Made by a program: the position numbers and the translations under genes. Shown one piece after another: positions 32,681 to 40,807 of a stretch of DNA of 64,000 nucleotides; within the stretch, counting starts at the first letter, position 1, and every line of letters starts with the position of its first letter. The notes under the pieces were generated by a model. The model made no database searches. It was not told where the DNA came from and saw nothing but the letters and a program-made list of their open reading frames with translations. Origin of the DNA: Anaerolineae bacterium (lineage in GTDB: Bacteria > Chloroflexota > Anaerolineae > Promineifilales > Promineifilaceae); contig JAHDWJ010000001.1 of assembly GCA_023384415.1 (NCBI GenBank), forward strand, positions 208,799 to 272,798, given 5' to 3'.

Positions 32681-32775
32681 CAACTATCAAGCCTTCCGAA
32701 GGGTTTCCCCACTGGTGATCATTGGCAACAAAACCTTCGGAAGGTTATATCACTAGAGAGGGTCATTAGTTACAT
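32681..32775. repeat. CCTTCCGAAGG dispersed element, copy B
   Basis: This copy reads CCTTCCGAAGGGTTT, then ACTGGTGATCATTGGCAAC, then AAACCTTCGGAAGG and CTAGAGAGGGT. It is the reverse complement of copy A (12755-12850) with scattered changes. Its two CCTTCCGAAGG arms are inverted and could pair with each other. It sits directly behind the glycosidase gene. Confidence 0.65.
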
Positions 32776-32826
32776 TTCAAGAAAAATTGAGAACTGCTGT
32801 GAAGCCAAAAGGTCAATGAAGGCCAA

Positions 32827-32855
32827 TTGACAATTTGACAAAAAGTGTAGACAAT
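32827..32855 (+). promoter_or_regulatory. Probable promoter of the first ABC importer operon
   Basis: TTGACA (32827-32832) and GACAAT (32850-32855) are 17 bases apart. A second TTGACA overlaps at 32835. The leader that follows holds a terminator-like hairpin. Confidence 0.5.
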
Positions 32856-32870
32856 ACGAGCCTGCCCCAG

Positions 32871-32905
32871 AAGATCAGCCCCCCGTGGCTGATCTTCACC
32901 TTTTT
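32871..32905 (+). terminator. Terminator-like hairpin in the importer leader
   Basis: AAGATCAGCC pairs perfectly with GGCTGATCTT around CCCCGT and is followed by CACCTTTTTAC. It lies between the probable promoter and the ribosome binding site (AAGGAGAAGAAG) of the binding-protein gene, so it could attenuate the operon or insulate it from readthrough. Confidence 0.55.
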
Positions 32906-32935
32906 ACCCACCCTATTCAGTGTAAGGAGAAGAAG

Positions 32936-34681
32936 ATGAAACGCGAGAACAGACGGAAGATACAGCTAATGTTTCTTAGCCTGTTGCTAGTGGCAATATT
33001 AGCCGCTTGTGGTGGTGGTGCTGGCACCAATACAACCACCGATAATACGGCTACCACCACTGACAACACGGCCACAACCACCGATAACACAGCCGCAACC
33101 ACAGATACCACGGCCACAGATACGCCAATGGCGTTTGAGCCGATGTCTGTAGCCGCCGAAAATTGTGACTATGGTGGTAAAATCAAATCTATCGAAGCCA
33201 AAGATGAATACACCGTTGTCTTTACCCTGTGTAAATCTGACCCCGCCTTCCTGGCCAAAGTCGCCTTTGTCCCCTTTGCCATTCAGCCCGCCGAATGGAT
33301 CGCCCAAACCGGCGGCACCGGGGAAATTCTGGAAAAACCCATCGGCACCGGCCCCTACATGGTAGAACGTTGGGAACGGGGCAATCAAATCGTCTTCAAA
33401 CGGTTTGATGGTTACTGGGGCACCCCCGCTATTGCCGAAACGGTTGTTTTACGTTGGAATACCGATGGCACCGCCCGCCTGGTTGAACTCCAGGCCGGTA
33501 CAGCTGATATGGTAACAAATATTAGCCCTGGCGATTACAATCTGGTGGCCAATAACCCCAACTTAAATCTGATCGAAGTCGCCAACCCCAACGTATTCTA
33601 CCTGGCGATGACTAACACTTACGCCCCCTATGACGACGTCAACTTCCGCATGGCTATCGCCATGGGCATTGACCGGAAACGAATTGTAGATAACTTCTAC
33701 CCCGCCGGGTCTGAGGTTGCCCATTCCTTCACCCCTTGCAGCATCCCCAATGGGTGCGAAGGGGACCCCTGGTACGATTTTGATCCTGATGCCGCCCGTG
33801 AACTGCTAGCTAAAGTGGATATTCCCGCCGGCAAAGTATTCAAAATATATTACCGGGACGTATTCCGGGGTTATTTACCCGAACCCGGGGCCGTAGCTGT
33901 TGAAATCCAGACCCAGCTGCGGAACAATCTAGGTATCGAAGCCCAGGTCGAAGTCATGGAATCCGGTCAATTCATCGCTGAATCTACTGCTGGCAATCTG
34001 GATGGTTTCTATCTGTTGGGTTGGGGAGCTGATTATCCCCATGTGACCAACTTCTTGGATTTCCACTTTGGGGCCGCCAATCCCCAGTTTGGTACCCCCC
34101 ACCCAGAGATTTACGAACTGCTGTTACGGGCTTCCACCATGTCGGATGCCAACGAGTCTGCCCCGCTTTATGCAGAGGCTAACAACTACATTCGTTCCCT
34201 GGTACCGATGGTGCCGATAGCCCACGGTGCATCGGCACACGCTGCTTTGGTTAGTCTGAAGAATGCATATGTACCCCCCTTCGGCTCCACCCAGTTCTCC
34301 TTGCTTGATCCTGGTAAAGACACCCTGGTCTTCGTGCAAAATGCCGAACCCATCAGCCTTTACTGTGCTGACGAGACTGACGGTGAATCACTGCGGCCGT
34401 GCGAGCAAGTGCTTGAATCTTTGCTACGTTATAAGACGGACTCTGGGGATACCGAACCAGCTCTGGCCACTGCCTGTACCGGCAACGATGACTCCACAGT
34501 TTGGACCTGTACTTTGCGCCAGGGCGTTACCTTCCATGACGGCTCTACATTCGATGCCAATGACGTAATTGCCTCTTGGGCTGCCGGTATTGATGCCGCT
34601 AATCCATATCATGTCGGTAACACAGGTGCGTTTGAGTATTACACCTACTTGTGGGATCAATTGATCAATCCTCAGGAGTAA
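32936..34681 (+). CDS. ABC importer binding lipoprotein, family 5, apparently circularly permuted
   Basis: The 581-residue protein has a lipoprotein signal peptide (LSLLLVAILAAC) and a Thr/Asp/Asn tandem repeat linker (TTTDNTA units), followed by a family 5 solute-binding domain. Such proteins deliver peptides, nickel complexes or sugars to DppB/DppC-type permeases. The order of parts is unusual. Right after the linker comes IKSIEAKDEYTVVFTLCKSD and GTGPYMVERWERG, which in normal members lies about 130-180 residues into the protein. The normal beginning (FVQNAEPISLYCADETDGES, LRQGVTFHDGSTFDANDVIA) is found at the C-terminus, residues about 470-575. This looks like a circular permutation. Two permease genes follow; no ATPase gene is present. 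Confidence 0.87.
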   Translation: MKRENRRKIQLMFLSLLLVAILAACGGGAGTNTTTDNTATTTDNTATTTDNTAATTDTTATDTPMAFEPMSVAAENCDYGGKIKSIEAKDEYTVVFTLCKSDPAFLAKVAFVPFAIQPAEWIAQTGGTGEILEKPIGTGPYMVERWERGNQIVFKRFDGYWGTPAIAETVVLRWNTDGTARLVELQAGTADMVTNISPGDYNLVANNPNLNLIEVANPNVFYLAMTNTYAPYDDVNFRMAIAMGIDRKRIVDNFYPAGSEVAHSFTPCSIPNGCEGDPWYDFDPDAARELLAKVDIPAGKVFKIYYRDVFRGYLPEPGAVAVEIQTQLRNNLGIEAQVEVMESGQFIAESTAGNLDGFYLLGWGADYPHVTNFLDFHFGAANPQFGTPHPEIYELLLRASTMSDANESAPLYAEANNYIRSLVPMVPIAHGASAHAALVSLKNAYVPPFGSTQFSLLDPGKDTLVFVQNAEPISLYCADETDGESLRPCEQVLESLLRYKTDSGDTEPALATACTGNDDSTVWTCTLRQGVTFHDGSTFDANDVIASWAAGIDAANPYHVGNTGAFEYYTYLWDQLINPQE

Positions 34682-34700
34682 TCAGCTCCTTATAATGTGT

Positions 34701-34778
34701 TATCTTCGGAAGGTTTGGCTCAAACGCTTACCCGTTGGGGAAACCTACCGAAGGTTCACTCAGACCGTTGCGAAGATA
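34701..34778. repeat. CCTTCCGAAGG dispersed element, copy C (diverged)
   Basis: The reverse complement reads AACCTTCGGTAGGTTTCCCC, then AACGGGTAAGCG, then AAACCTTCCGAAG. This is the same layout as copies A and B with more substitutions. It lies between the binding-protein and permease genes, next to a perfect hairpin. Confidence 0.5.
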
Positions 34779-34819
34779 AGTGGTACTCACCTTAATTAGT
34801 TTTAAGGTGAGTACCACTT
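34778..34819 (+). terminator. Perfect 18-bp hairpin directly before the DppB-like gene
   Basis: AAGTGGTACTCACCTTAA (34778-34795) and TTAAGGTGAGTACCACTT (34802-34819) are exact inverted copies around TTAGTT. The permease start codon is at 34823, three bases later, so the stem would also cover the ribosome entry site. It probably protects the upstream binding-protein mRNA and lowers permease expression. Confidence 0.6.
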
Positions 34820-34822
34820 AAA

Positions 34823-35911
34823 ATGGAACCCATGATTCAGTTTGCCGTTCGCCGCATCTTTTCAGCCATACCAGTTTTGTTTGCCGTTATTTTTGTAACC
34901 TTTGTTTTGGCTCGCATTATCCCTGGGGATCCCTGTAAATCCATTTTGGGGGAAAAAGCCACGCAACAGGTATGTGAAAAATTTACCAGAGATTTTGGTT
35001 TGGATAAGCCTATTCCTGTGCAATTTGGTATTTATATGGGGCGCATTCTACAGGGTGATTTAGGCAACTCAATTCGTTTTGGCCGTCCCATAACCCTCAT
35101 GTTGGCCGAACGACTGCCCCTAACGACCGAATTGGGCCTTTCAGCTATGATTCTGGCCATCATTGTGGGTATTCCGGCCGGCATTATTTCGGCCCTCAGG
35201 CGCAATTCGGCGGTGGATGTGACGACTATGGTTGGGGCCAATGTCGGTGTCTCCATGCCTATTTTCTTTTTAGGTTTACTATTGATTTATTTCTTTGCGG
35301 TTATTCTAAAAGACACCCCTTTTTCTTTACCCCCTTCGGGCAGGCTCAGTCCTGGTGTCTCATCCCGGCCATTTTTCGAAGTTTTTGACTGGGGCATTAC
35401 TAGAGATTCACCTAATTACACTTTTTATCGGTATATTGCCAGCCATTATATGTTCAATTCATTGATCACACGGGATTTTGTTACCCTGTGGGATGCTATC
35501 AAGCATATGATTTTGCCGGCCACGGCCCTTAGCACGATTCCGCTATCTATTATTGCCCGGATGACTCGTTCTAGTATGTTGGAAGTGTTAGATAAAGAGT
35601 ATGTACGAACCGCGTATGCTAAAGGGCTGCAAGATCGCACTGTGATTATGCGTCATGCTTTTCGTAGTGCTTTGCTGCCGGTGGTAACGATTACCGGTTT
35701 GCAACTGGGTGGGGTGTTAGGGGGGGCGGTTCTGACTGAAACGATTTTTGGTCTCTCTGGGGTAGGGTTGAGCCTATTTGAAGCGATTACCTCACGTGAT
35801 TTTCCCGTGATCCAGGGGTTTACCCTGATCATTACGGTGATCTACGTGTTTTTTAATCTAGTTGTAGATTTATCATATGCTTATCTTGACCCACGAATAC
35901 GCTTAGATTAG
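34823..35911 (+). CDS. ABC importer permease, DppB type
   Basis: This 362-residue inner-membrane permease starts with the family pattern IQFAVRRIFSAIPVLFAVIF and IIPGDPCKSILGEKA, LDKPIPVQFGIYMGRILQGD and LGNSIRFGRPI. The cytoplasmic EAA loop is visible around YVRTAYAKGLQDRTVIMRHA, and the protein ends VVDLSYAYLDPRIR, as usual for DppB/OppB. An insert of about 45 residues around YRYIASHYMFNS makes it longer than the usual 310-340. It forms the channel with the DppC-type protein encoded next. The hairpin just upstream may limit its translation. Confidence 0.92.
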   Translation: MEPMIQFAVRRIFSAIPVLFAVIFVTFVLARIIPGDPCKSILGEKATQQVCEKFTRDFGLDKPIPVQFGIYMGRILQGDLGNSIRFGRPITLMLAERLPLTTELGLSAMILAIIVGIPAGIISALRRNSAVDVTTMVGANVGVSMPIFFLGLLLIYFFAVILKDTPFSLPPSGRLSPGVSSRPFFEVFDWGITRDSPNYTFYRYIASHYMFNSLITRDFVTLWDAIKHMILPATALSTIPLSIIARMTRSSMLEVLDKEYVRTAYAKGLQDRTVIMRHAFRSALLPVVTITGLQLGGVLGGAVLTETIFGLSGVGLSLFEAITSRDFPVIQGFTLIITVIYVFFNLVVDLSYAYLDPRIRLD

Positions 35912-35975
35912 GGGATGATCGCTCTTTTTTTCCCAAAATTCGTGGGGATGAGTCTGGAACAATTTCACCCAAAAT

Positions 35976-36944
35976 ATGGAAGCCAAAACTGATCTACCAC
36001 CTGTACCGCGTTCTGCAACCTTAGCTGAAAAACCGATTGATATTCCCTGGAAAACAAACCTGCGCCGGCTTTTTCGCCAACGCTCGGCTGTAATTGGGAT
36101 GATTATTTTGGGCTTTGTTGTTACAGTGGCTATTTTGGCCCCAGTGCTGACGGTCTATGATCCAACGGACAGCCTGATTGGGCAGCCGGGACATGAAAAT
36201 ATTCAGCGGCGGGCCAAACCGTGTATTCATCTCCTGGGCTGTCCTGAAGATCAGCCGCAGCATCTGATGGGGCTGGATGGCAATTCACGGGATGTGTTTA
36301 GTCGTATTTTATATGGGGCCAGGGTTTCGCTGCGTGTGGGTCTTATTGTTGTGGGTATATCTGTGACTATAGGTACATTTTTAGGGTCCGTGGCTGGTTA
36401 TGTGGGGGGCTGGACTGATAATATTATTATGCGGTTGATGGATTTGATCCTGGCGTTTCCTTCTTTGCTTTTGGCTATTGCGATTACGTTTGTGTTGGGA
36501 TCGGGTCTATTTAATGCGATGTTGGCTATTTCGATTGTTAGTATTCCTGGCTATGCACGGGTGGTCAGGTCTACGGTATTGGCCGCGCGTAATCTGGATT
36601 ATGTAGAAGCGGCTCATTCGTTGGGGGCGTCCCATTGGCGTATCTTGTTCCGCCAAATTTTGCCGAATGCGATTACACCGTTAATTGTGCAGGCGACGTT
36701 GGGGATTGGGGTGGCGATTATTGACGCGGCCGCGCTCTCTTTTCTCGGTTTGGGGGCACAAGAGCCTACGCCAGAGTGGGGCACCATGTTAGGCCGGGAG
36801 CGCAACCAAATTTTCAGCGCCCCTCACCTGGTTCTCTTCCCCGGTTTTGCCATTGCCATTACTGTTCTGGCCTTTAATCTGCTAGGAGATGGTTTAAGAG
36901 ATGTCTTGGACCCCAGGCTGAGCCGGTCAGAGCAGTCGAAATAA
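35976..36944 (+). CDS. ABC importer permease, DppC type
   Basis: The 322-residue partner of the preceding permease has the DppC-type N-terminal domain (LRRLFRQRSAVIGMIILGFV), the motif LMGLDGNSRDVFSRILYGAR, and the EAA loop (YVEAAHSLGASHWRILFRQI). It ends with the usual FNLLGDGLRDVLDPRLSR. A 25-residue insert with two cysteines (RAKPCIHLLGCPEDQ) precedes the GLDGNSRD motif. The gene ends the first importer operon, 22 bases from the convergent second importer. Confidence 0.92.
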   Translation: MEAKTDLPPVPRSATLAEKPIDIPWKTNLRRLFRQRSAVIGMIILGFVVTVAILAPVLTVYDPTDSLIGQPGHENIQRRAKPCIHLLGCPEDQPQHLMGLDGNSRDVFSRILYGARVSLRVGLIVVGISVTIGTFLGSVAGYVGGWTDNIIMRLMDLILAFPSLLLAIAITFVLGSGLFNAMLAISIVSIPGYARVVRSTVLAARNLDYVEAAHSLGASHWRILFRQILPNAITPLIVQATLGIGVAIIDAAALSFLGLGAQEPTPEWGTMLGRERNQIFSAPHLVLFPGFAIAITVLAFNLLGDGLRDVLDPRLSRSEQSK

Positions 36945-36948
36945 AAAG

Positions 36949-36971
36949 AGATAACGATTATTCGTTTATCT
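36949..36971. terminator. Small hairpin between the convergent importer operons
   Basis: AGATAACGA and TCGTTTATCT are near-inverted copies overlapping the stop codon of the leftward gene, with A-runs on one side. It could end both transcripts. Confidence 0.4.
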
Positions 36972-37883
36972 GGAAAGGCGCGGGTCTAAAGCATCACGCA
37001 GCCCATCCCCCAATAAATTAAACCCCAAGACGACAAATAGAGTAGCCAGTCCAGGAAATACGACAATGTGCGGGGCGGAGATCATATAGGTACGCCCCTT
37101 TTGCAGCATATTGCCCCATTCAGGTACATCTGGTGGTGCGCCTAGGCCGAGGAAACCTAAAGCCGCCGATGCCTGGATAGCGGCCGCAATTTGCAGCGTT
37201 GATTGCACAACGATGGGGGCTAGAGTATTGGGCAGAATATGCCAGAGAAGAATGCGGAAATGATTGGCCCCCATTCCTCGGCTGGCTTCAACAAACAAAT
37301 CTTCTTTGACCGACAGCGTGGAGCTGCGGACCAGGCGGGCATAAACAGGGATAGAGACAATACCAATGGCGATCATCGCGTTTTGCAAACTAGGCCCAAA
37401 AATAGCCACCATCAAAATCGCCAACAAAATACTGGGAAAAGCCAGCATAATATCAATCAGGCGCATAATCAGCATATCTATGATGCCGCCAAAATAACCG
37501 GAAATCAGCCCCAATGGTGTCCCAACCGTCAAGCCGATACCGACGGATATTAACCCAACATTTAAGGATAAGCGTGCCCCATGTAGGAGGCGGGAAAATA
37601 TATCCCGTCCAATTTCATCATTACCAAACCAATGTTCTGCACCAGGGGGACGGCGGGCCATAGCAAAGTTGGCCAGATCATAATCATGGGGGGCAATATA
37701 GCTGGCGGCCGCACTGATAAAGAGAAAAAGGGAAACGATAATTAATCCCAAAACAGCCCCAGGGCTGCGGAAAAGCCGTCTCAAGGTAATCTTGACCCCG
37801 GAGTTGGGGCGGCTGGCACTATCATTAGCTAATTCAGCCATTGGGGTACCTGCGCTGCTGGTTGTATTCATAGGGAGGTTCAC
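36966..37883 (-). CDS. ABC importer permease, DppC type (second system)
   Basis: This 305-residue permease has LRRLFRSPGAVLGLIIVSLF, GNDEIGRDIFSRLLHGARLS, the EAA loop (DLFVEASRGMGANHFRILLW) and the ending FNLLGDGLRDALDPRLSR. The first codon is GTG at 37883, four bases after the upstream DppB-type gene stop; an ATG twelve bases further in is also possible. With the two upstream genes it makes a leftward operon of binding protein, DppB and DppC. No ATPase gene is linked, so a shared ATPase must come from elsewhere. Confidence 0.92.
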   Translation of the reverse strand: MNLPMNTTSSAGTPMAELANDSASRPNSGVKITLRRLFRSPGAVLGLIIVSLFLFISAAASYIAPHDYDLANFAMARRPPGAEHWFGNDEIGRDIFSRLLHGARLSLNVGLISVGIGLTVGTPLGLISGYFGGIIDMLIMRLIDIMLAFPSILLAILMVAIFGPSLQNAMIAIGIVSIPVYARLVRSSTLSVKEDLFVEASRGMGANHFRILLWHILPNTLAPIVVQSTLQIAAAIQASAALGFLGLGAPPDVPEWGNMLQKGRTYMISAPHIVVFPGLATLFVVLGFNLLGDGLRDALDPRLSR

Positions 37884-37887
37884 TCAC

Positions 37888-38832
37888 TCAACTGTAATGA
37901 ATGCGCGGGTCAAGGTAAGCATATAACACATCTACCAGTAAATTGACCAGCACAAAACCGAGGGTAATGACCAGGACAGTGCCTTGAATGACTGGGTAAT
38001 CGCGGAAACTGATGGCATCAATGAGCAGACGGCCAATCCCAGGCCAGGCAAATACGGTTTCAGTTAGTACAGCCCCTCCTAGTAAGGTGCCAAATTGCAG
38101 CCCGACAATGGTCACGATGGGGACCAGAGCATTGCGTAGGGCATGGCTGTAAATGACGGTTCGCTCTACCAACCCCTTTGAGCGAGCTGTGCGAATATAA
38201 TCAGCCCGCAATACTTCTAACATGCAGGCGCGAGTCATGCGAGCCTGGATAGCCATAGAGTTTGCCGCCAGGGCGATGGTGGGCAAAACCATGTGCTTCC
38301 AGGTGCCGGTACCGGTGGGGGGTAAAATAGGCTCGTTTAGCCCTAACCAGCGGGGCAAGGTGACGGCAAAGAGGACGATCAGCATAAGCCCCAGCCAGAA
38401 AATAGGCATGGAAACGCCCAAAAGGGCAAAAATCATGCTGCCGCCATCAATCCAGGTATTGGCCCTGGTGGCCGAGAGAACACCAATGGGAATGCCAATC
38501 GCGGCCGCGACTAACAAACTCATACTGGCTAATTGCAACGTTCGTGGCAGACGCAGGGCAATTTCATCCGTAACCGGTAAGCGGCTGCGAACGGAGTTCC
38601 CCATATCCCCTTGAAACATCCGCCGCAAATAAATGCCATATTGCACCAGCAGCGGCTCATTTAGCCCCATATCCTGACGAATCTGGGCGATCAATTCTGG
38701 GGTTGCCGTTTCCCCAGCAATAGCCACAGCCGGATCACCAGGCACCCAGCGAATGCTTATGAAAACCAGGAACGACGCCCCAATTAAAACCGGAATAGCA
38801 TAAAGCAGACGCCGTAAGATATAAGTTGTCAT
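37888..38832 (-). CDS. ABC importer permease, DppB type (second system)
   Basis: This 314-residue permease of standard length has YILRRLLYAIPVLIGASFLV, RWVPGDPAVAIAGETATPE, LNEPLLVQYGIYLRRMFQGD, the EAA loop (YIRTARSKGLVERTVIYSHA) and LVDVLYAYLDPRIH at the end. A perfect 15-bp hairpin separates it from the binding-protein gene upstream. Confidence 0.93.
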   Translation of the reverse strand: MTTYILRRLLYAIPVLIGASFLVFISIRWVPGDPAVAIAGETATPELIAQIRQDMGLNEPLLVQYGIYLRRMFQGDMGNSVRSRLPVTDEIALRLPRTLQLASMSLLVAAAIGIPIGVLSATRANTWIDGGSMIFALLGVSMPIFWLGLMLIVLFAVTLPRWLGLNEPILPPTGTGTWKHMVLPTIALAANSMAIQARMTRACMLEVLRADYIRTARSKGLVERTVIYSHALRNALVPIVTIVGLQFGTLLGGAVLTETVFAWPGIGRLLIDAISFRDYPVIQGTVLVITLGFVLVNLLVDVLYAYLDPRIHYS

Positions 38833-38850
38833 TTGGCTAGAGGGGAAAAA

Positions 38851-38895
38851 GTAAAAATTGGCGGTAAGTTATTAAAACCCACCGCCAATTTTTAC
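38851..38895 (-). terminator. Perfect 15-bp hairpin between binding-protein and permease genes
   Basis: GTAAAAATTGGCGGT (38851-38865) and ACCGCCAATTTTTAC (38881-38895) are exact inverted copies. Read leftwards, the stem is downstream of the binding-protein gene, 11 bases after its stop, and the A/T-rich base would act like a partial terminator. The other importer has an analogous stem at the same place. Confidence 0.65.
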
Positions 38896-38906
38896 TACAG
38901 AAACGC

Positions 38907-40544
38907 TTATCGTTTAGATGCGCCAGTGGCAATCAGACGTTCGTTAGGATGAACCACAAATCCTTCCACGTTGGTCCGTACTGCCGTTAGTTGAATTTCG
39001 CTGTAAAGGAACAACCAGGGGGCATCGTTCCAAATTAGGGCAATAGCTTCAGCATAAGCGGCTTCACGGGCGGCTGGATCAGGATTGGTACGCGCCTCAT
39101 CTAACAAAGCATCCACCTCGGGGTTCTGGTAGAACGCCCCATTGAACCCTGGGGGAATTTGGGAGCTGTGGAACAGAGCATATAGAGCATAGTCCGCATC
39201 CATTGTTGGTGTACCCCATCCTAACATAGCAAATTGCACCTGATTATCAGGAGCCTCAGCGCGGACAAAGGGCACGTACTGGGTCCACTCCAGGGTACGC
39301 AGTTCAACATTGAGACCCACTTCCCGCAGCTGCGCCCGGATGGCGTCGGCTACCAGGGCATCCTGAATATAACGACCAGTTGGGTGGTACAACACAACGG
39401 TTGTGCCTTCGGCAACCCCAGCTTCGGCTAACAGTTCCCGGGCTTTATCCAGATCACGGGCATAAGGAGTCTGCTGGGAATAGCCAAAAATGGGGGAAGC
39501 AAATGGAGCCTGGCTAACCAGAGCCGCATTGTCAAACAGGTTGGTGACAATAGATTGCACGTCTACGGCATAGTTGACGGCTTGACGAACCCGCACATCA
39601 TCAAAGGGTTCTGCGGTTACATTGAAGAAGATATAGATGGTACGCAAACCTGGGGTCGTGATGATATCAATGTTGGGATTGGCGGCCAGGCGGGCGGCTT
39701 CAGCCGGGGGAACGCGCACCGCAATGTCAACGGTGCCAGATTCTAAGGCGACTAAACGTGCCCCGTCTTCGGTAATAACCTGGAAGACCAGGGTATCAAT
39801 CTTGGGTGCTTCACCCCAGTAATCAGGGTTGCGCTCCAGGGTGACAGATTCAGCTCGTGCCCAATTAGACAGGAGATAGGGGCCCGTACCGATGGCGTTA
39901 GAGGCCAGGAATTCAGAGCCTTGTTCCAGGGCGGCGGGGCTGATCATGGCTAATGCCCCGTGAGAAAGGTGGGCGGCTAAGGGGGCAAAATCGCTGTTCA
40001 GATTGATTTGGACAGTGTAATCATCCACCACGACCACTTCTTGAATCCGATCAATCAAGAACCGGAACGGCGCAGCATTGTCAGTATTCAGCACCCAGTC
40101 CAGATTAGCTTTAACAGCTTCGGCGTTAAATGGGGTGCCATCACTGAACTGAATGCCCTGACGCAAGGTCAGGATGAACGTTTGCGGCTCATCACCAGGC
40201 TCAATCTTTTCGGCCAGGAGCGGCTCCAATTCACCCTCAGTATTCATGTAGAAGAGGGTTTGATAGATGTGTTCCAAAACCGAGAACGAGGGGGATGCCG
40301 TGACCAGGTGGACATTCATGTTTTCCACATCCGTGCCGGAAGCGATGGTCAACTTCTGCGGTACAGTAGGCGCAGGTGTCGGTTCGGCCGGGGTACTGGT
40401 ATCTGACTGACTCGTGTTATCTGAGCTTGTTGAGCTTACTGTAGCCGGAGCCCGGGTTGGGTCTGCGGCGGAGCCGCCTGAACAAGCGGTGAACACTAAC
40501 AATCCAAGTAACAACAAAAGGGTAATTAAACTGTTCTTTCTCAT
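38907..40544 (-). CDS. ABC importer binding lipoprotein, family 5 (standard order)
   Basis: This 545-residue lipoprotein starts with the signal peptide and lipobox LLLGLLVFTACSGG. After a Ser/Thr/Pro linker the domain runs in the usual order: LTIASGTDVENMNVHLVTAS, LRQGIQFSDGTPFNAEAVKA, VVVDDYTVQINLNSDFAPLA, GTGPYLLSNWARAESVTLER, NPDYWGEAPKIDTLVFQVIT and the C-terminal lobe. It would bind a peptide or other solute outside the membrane for the DppB/DppC pair that follows. It serves as an in-window reference showing how different the arrangement of the protein at 32936-34681 is. A purine-rich leader with AGGAGG lies upstream of the start. Confidence 0.93.
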   Translation of the reverse strand: MRKNSLITLLLLLGLLVFTACSGGSAADPTRAPATVSSTSSDNTSQSDTSTPAEPTPAPTVPQKLTIASGTDVENMNVHLVTASPSFSVLEHIYQTLFYMNTEGELEPLLAEKIEPGDEPQTFILTLRQGIQFSDGTPFNAEAVKANLDWVLNTDNAAPFRFLIDRIQEVVVVDDYTVQINLNSDFAPLAAHLSHGALAMISPAALEQGSEFLASNAIGTGPYLLSNWARAESVTLERNPDYWGEAPKIDTLVFQVITEDGARLVALESGTVDIAVRVPPAEAARLAANPNIDIITTPGLRTIYIFFNVTAEPFDDVRVRQAVNYAVDVQSIVTNLFDNAALVSQAPFASPIFGYSQQTPYARDLDKARELLAEAGVAEGTTVVLYHPTGRYIQDALVADAIRAQLREVGLNVELRTLEWTQYVPFVRAEAPDNQVQFAMLGWGTPTMDADYALYALFHSSQIPPGFNGAFYQNPEVDALLDEARTNPDPAAREAAYAEAIALIWNDAPWLFLYSEIQLTAVRTNVEGFVVHPNERLIATGASKR

Positions 40545-40807
40545 CTCTTCTTTTTCCTCCTATAGAAACATAAACTAGAGAAGTAAGCGAAAAGATTATA
40601 ACCCCTGATTCCCCGGTGTCAATGCGTTCGCCAATTGCTGTGAACACCTGTTACTCTAAATAAGGGCACATTTTGCGGAGAAAACTATCGGGAATGTTGC
40701 TCATGGGTTTGGGGTATGTGTGTTCAGGATACCCCAAGATTTTTGCAAAGCGCTGGGTTGGCAAAAATATATTTCGGAATGATTAGATTATTTACCCGCA
40801 TTGTTCG

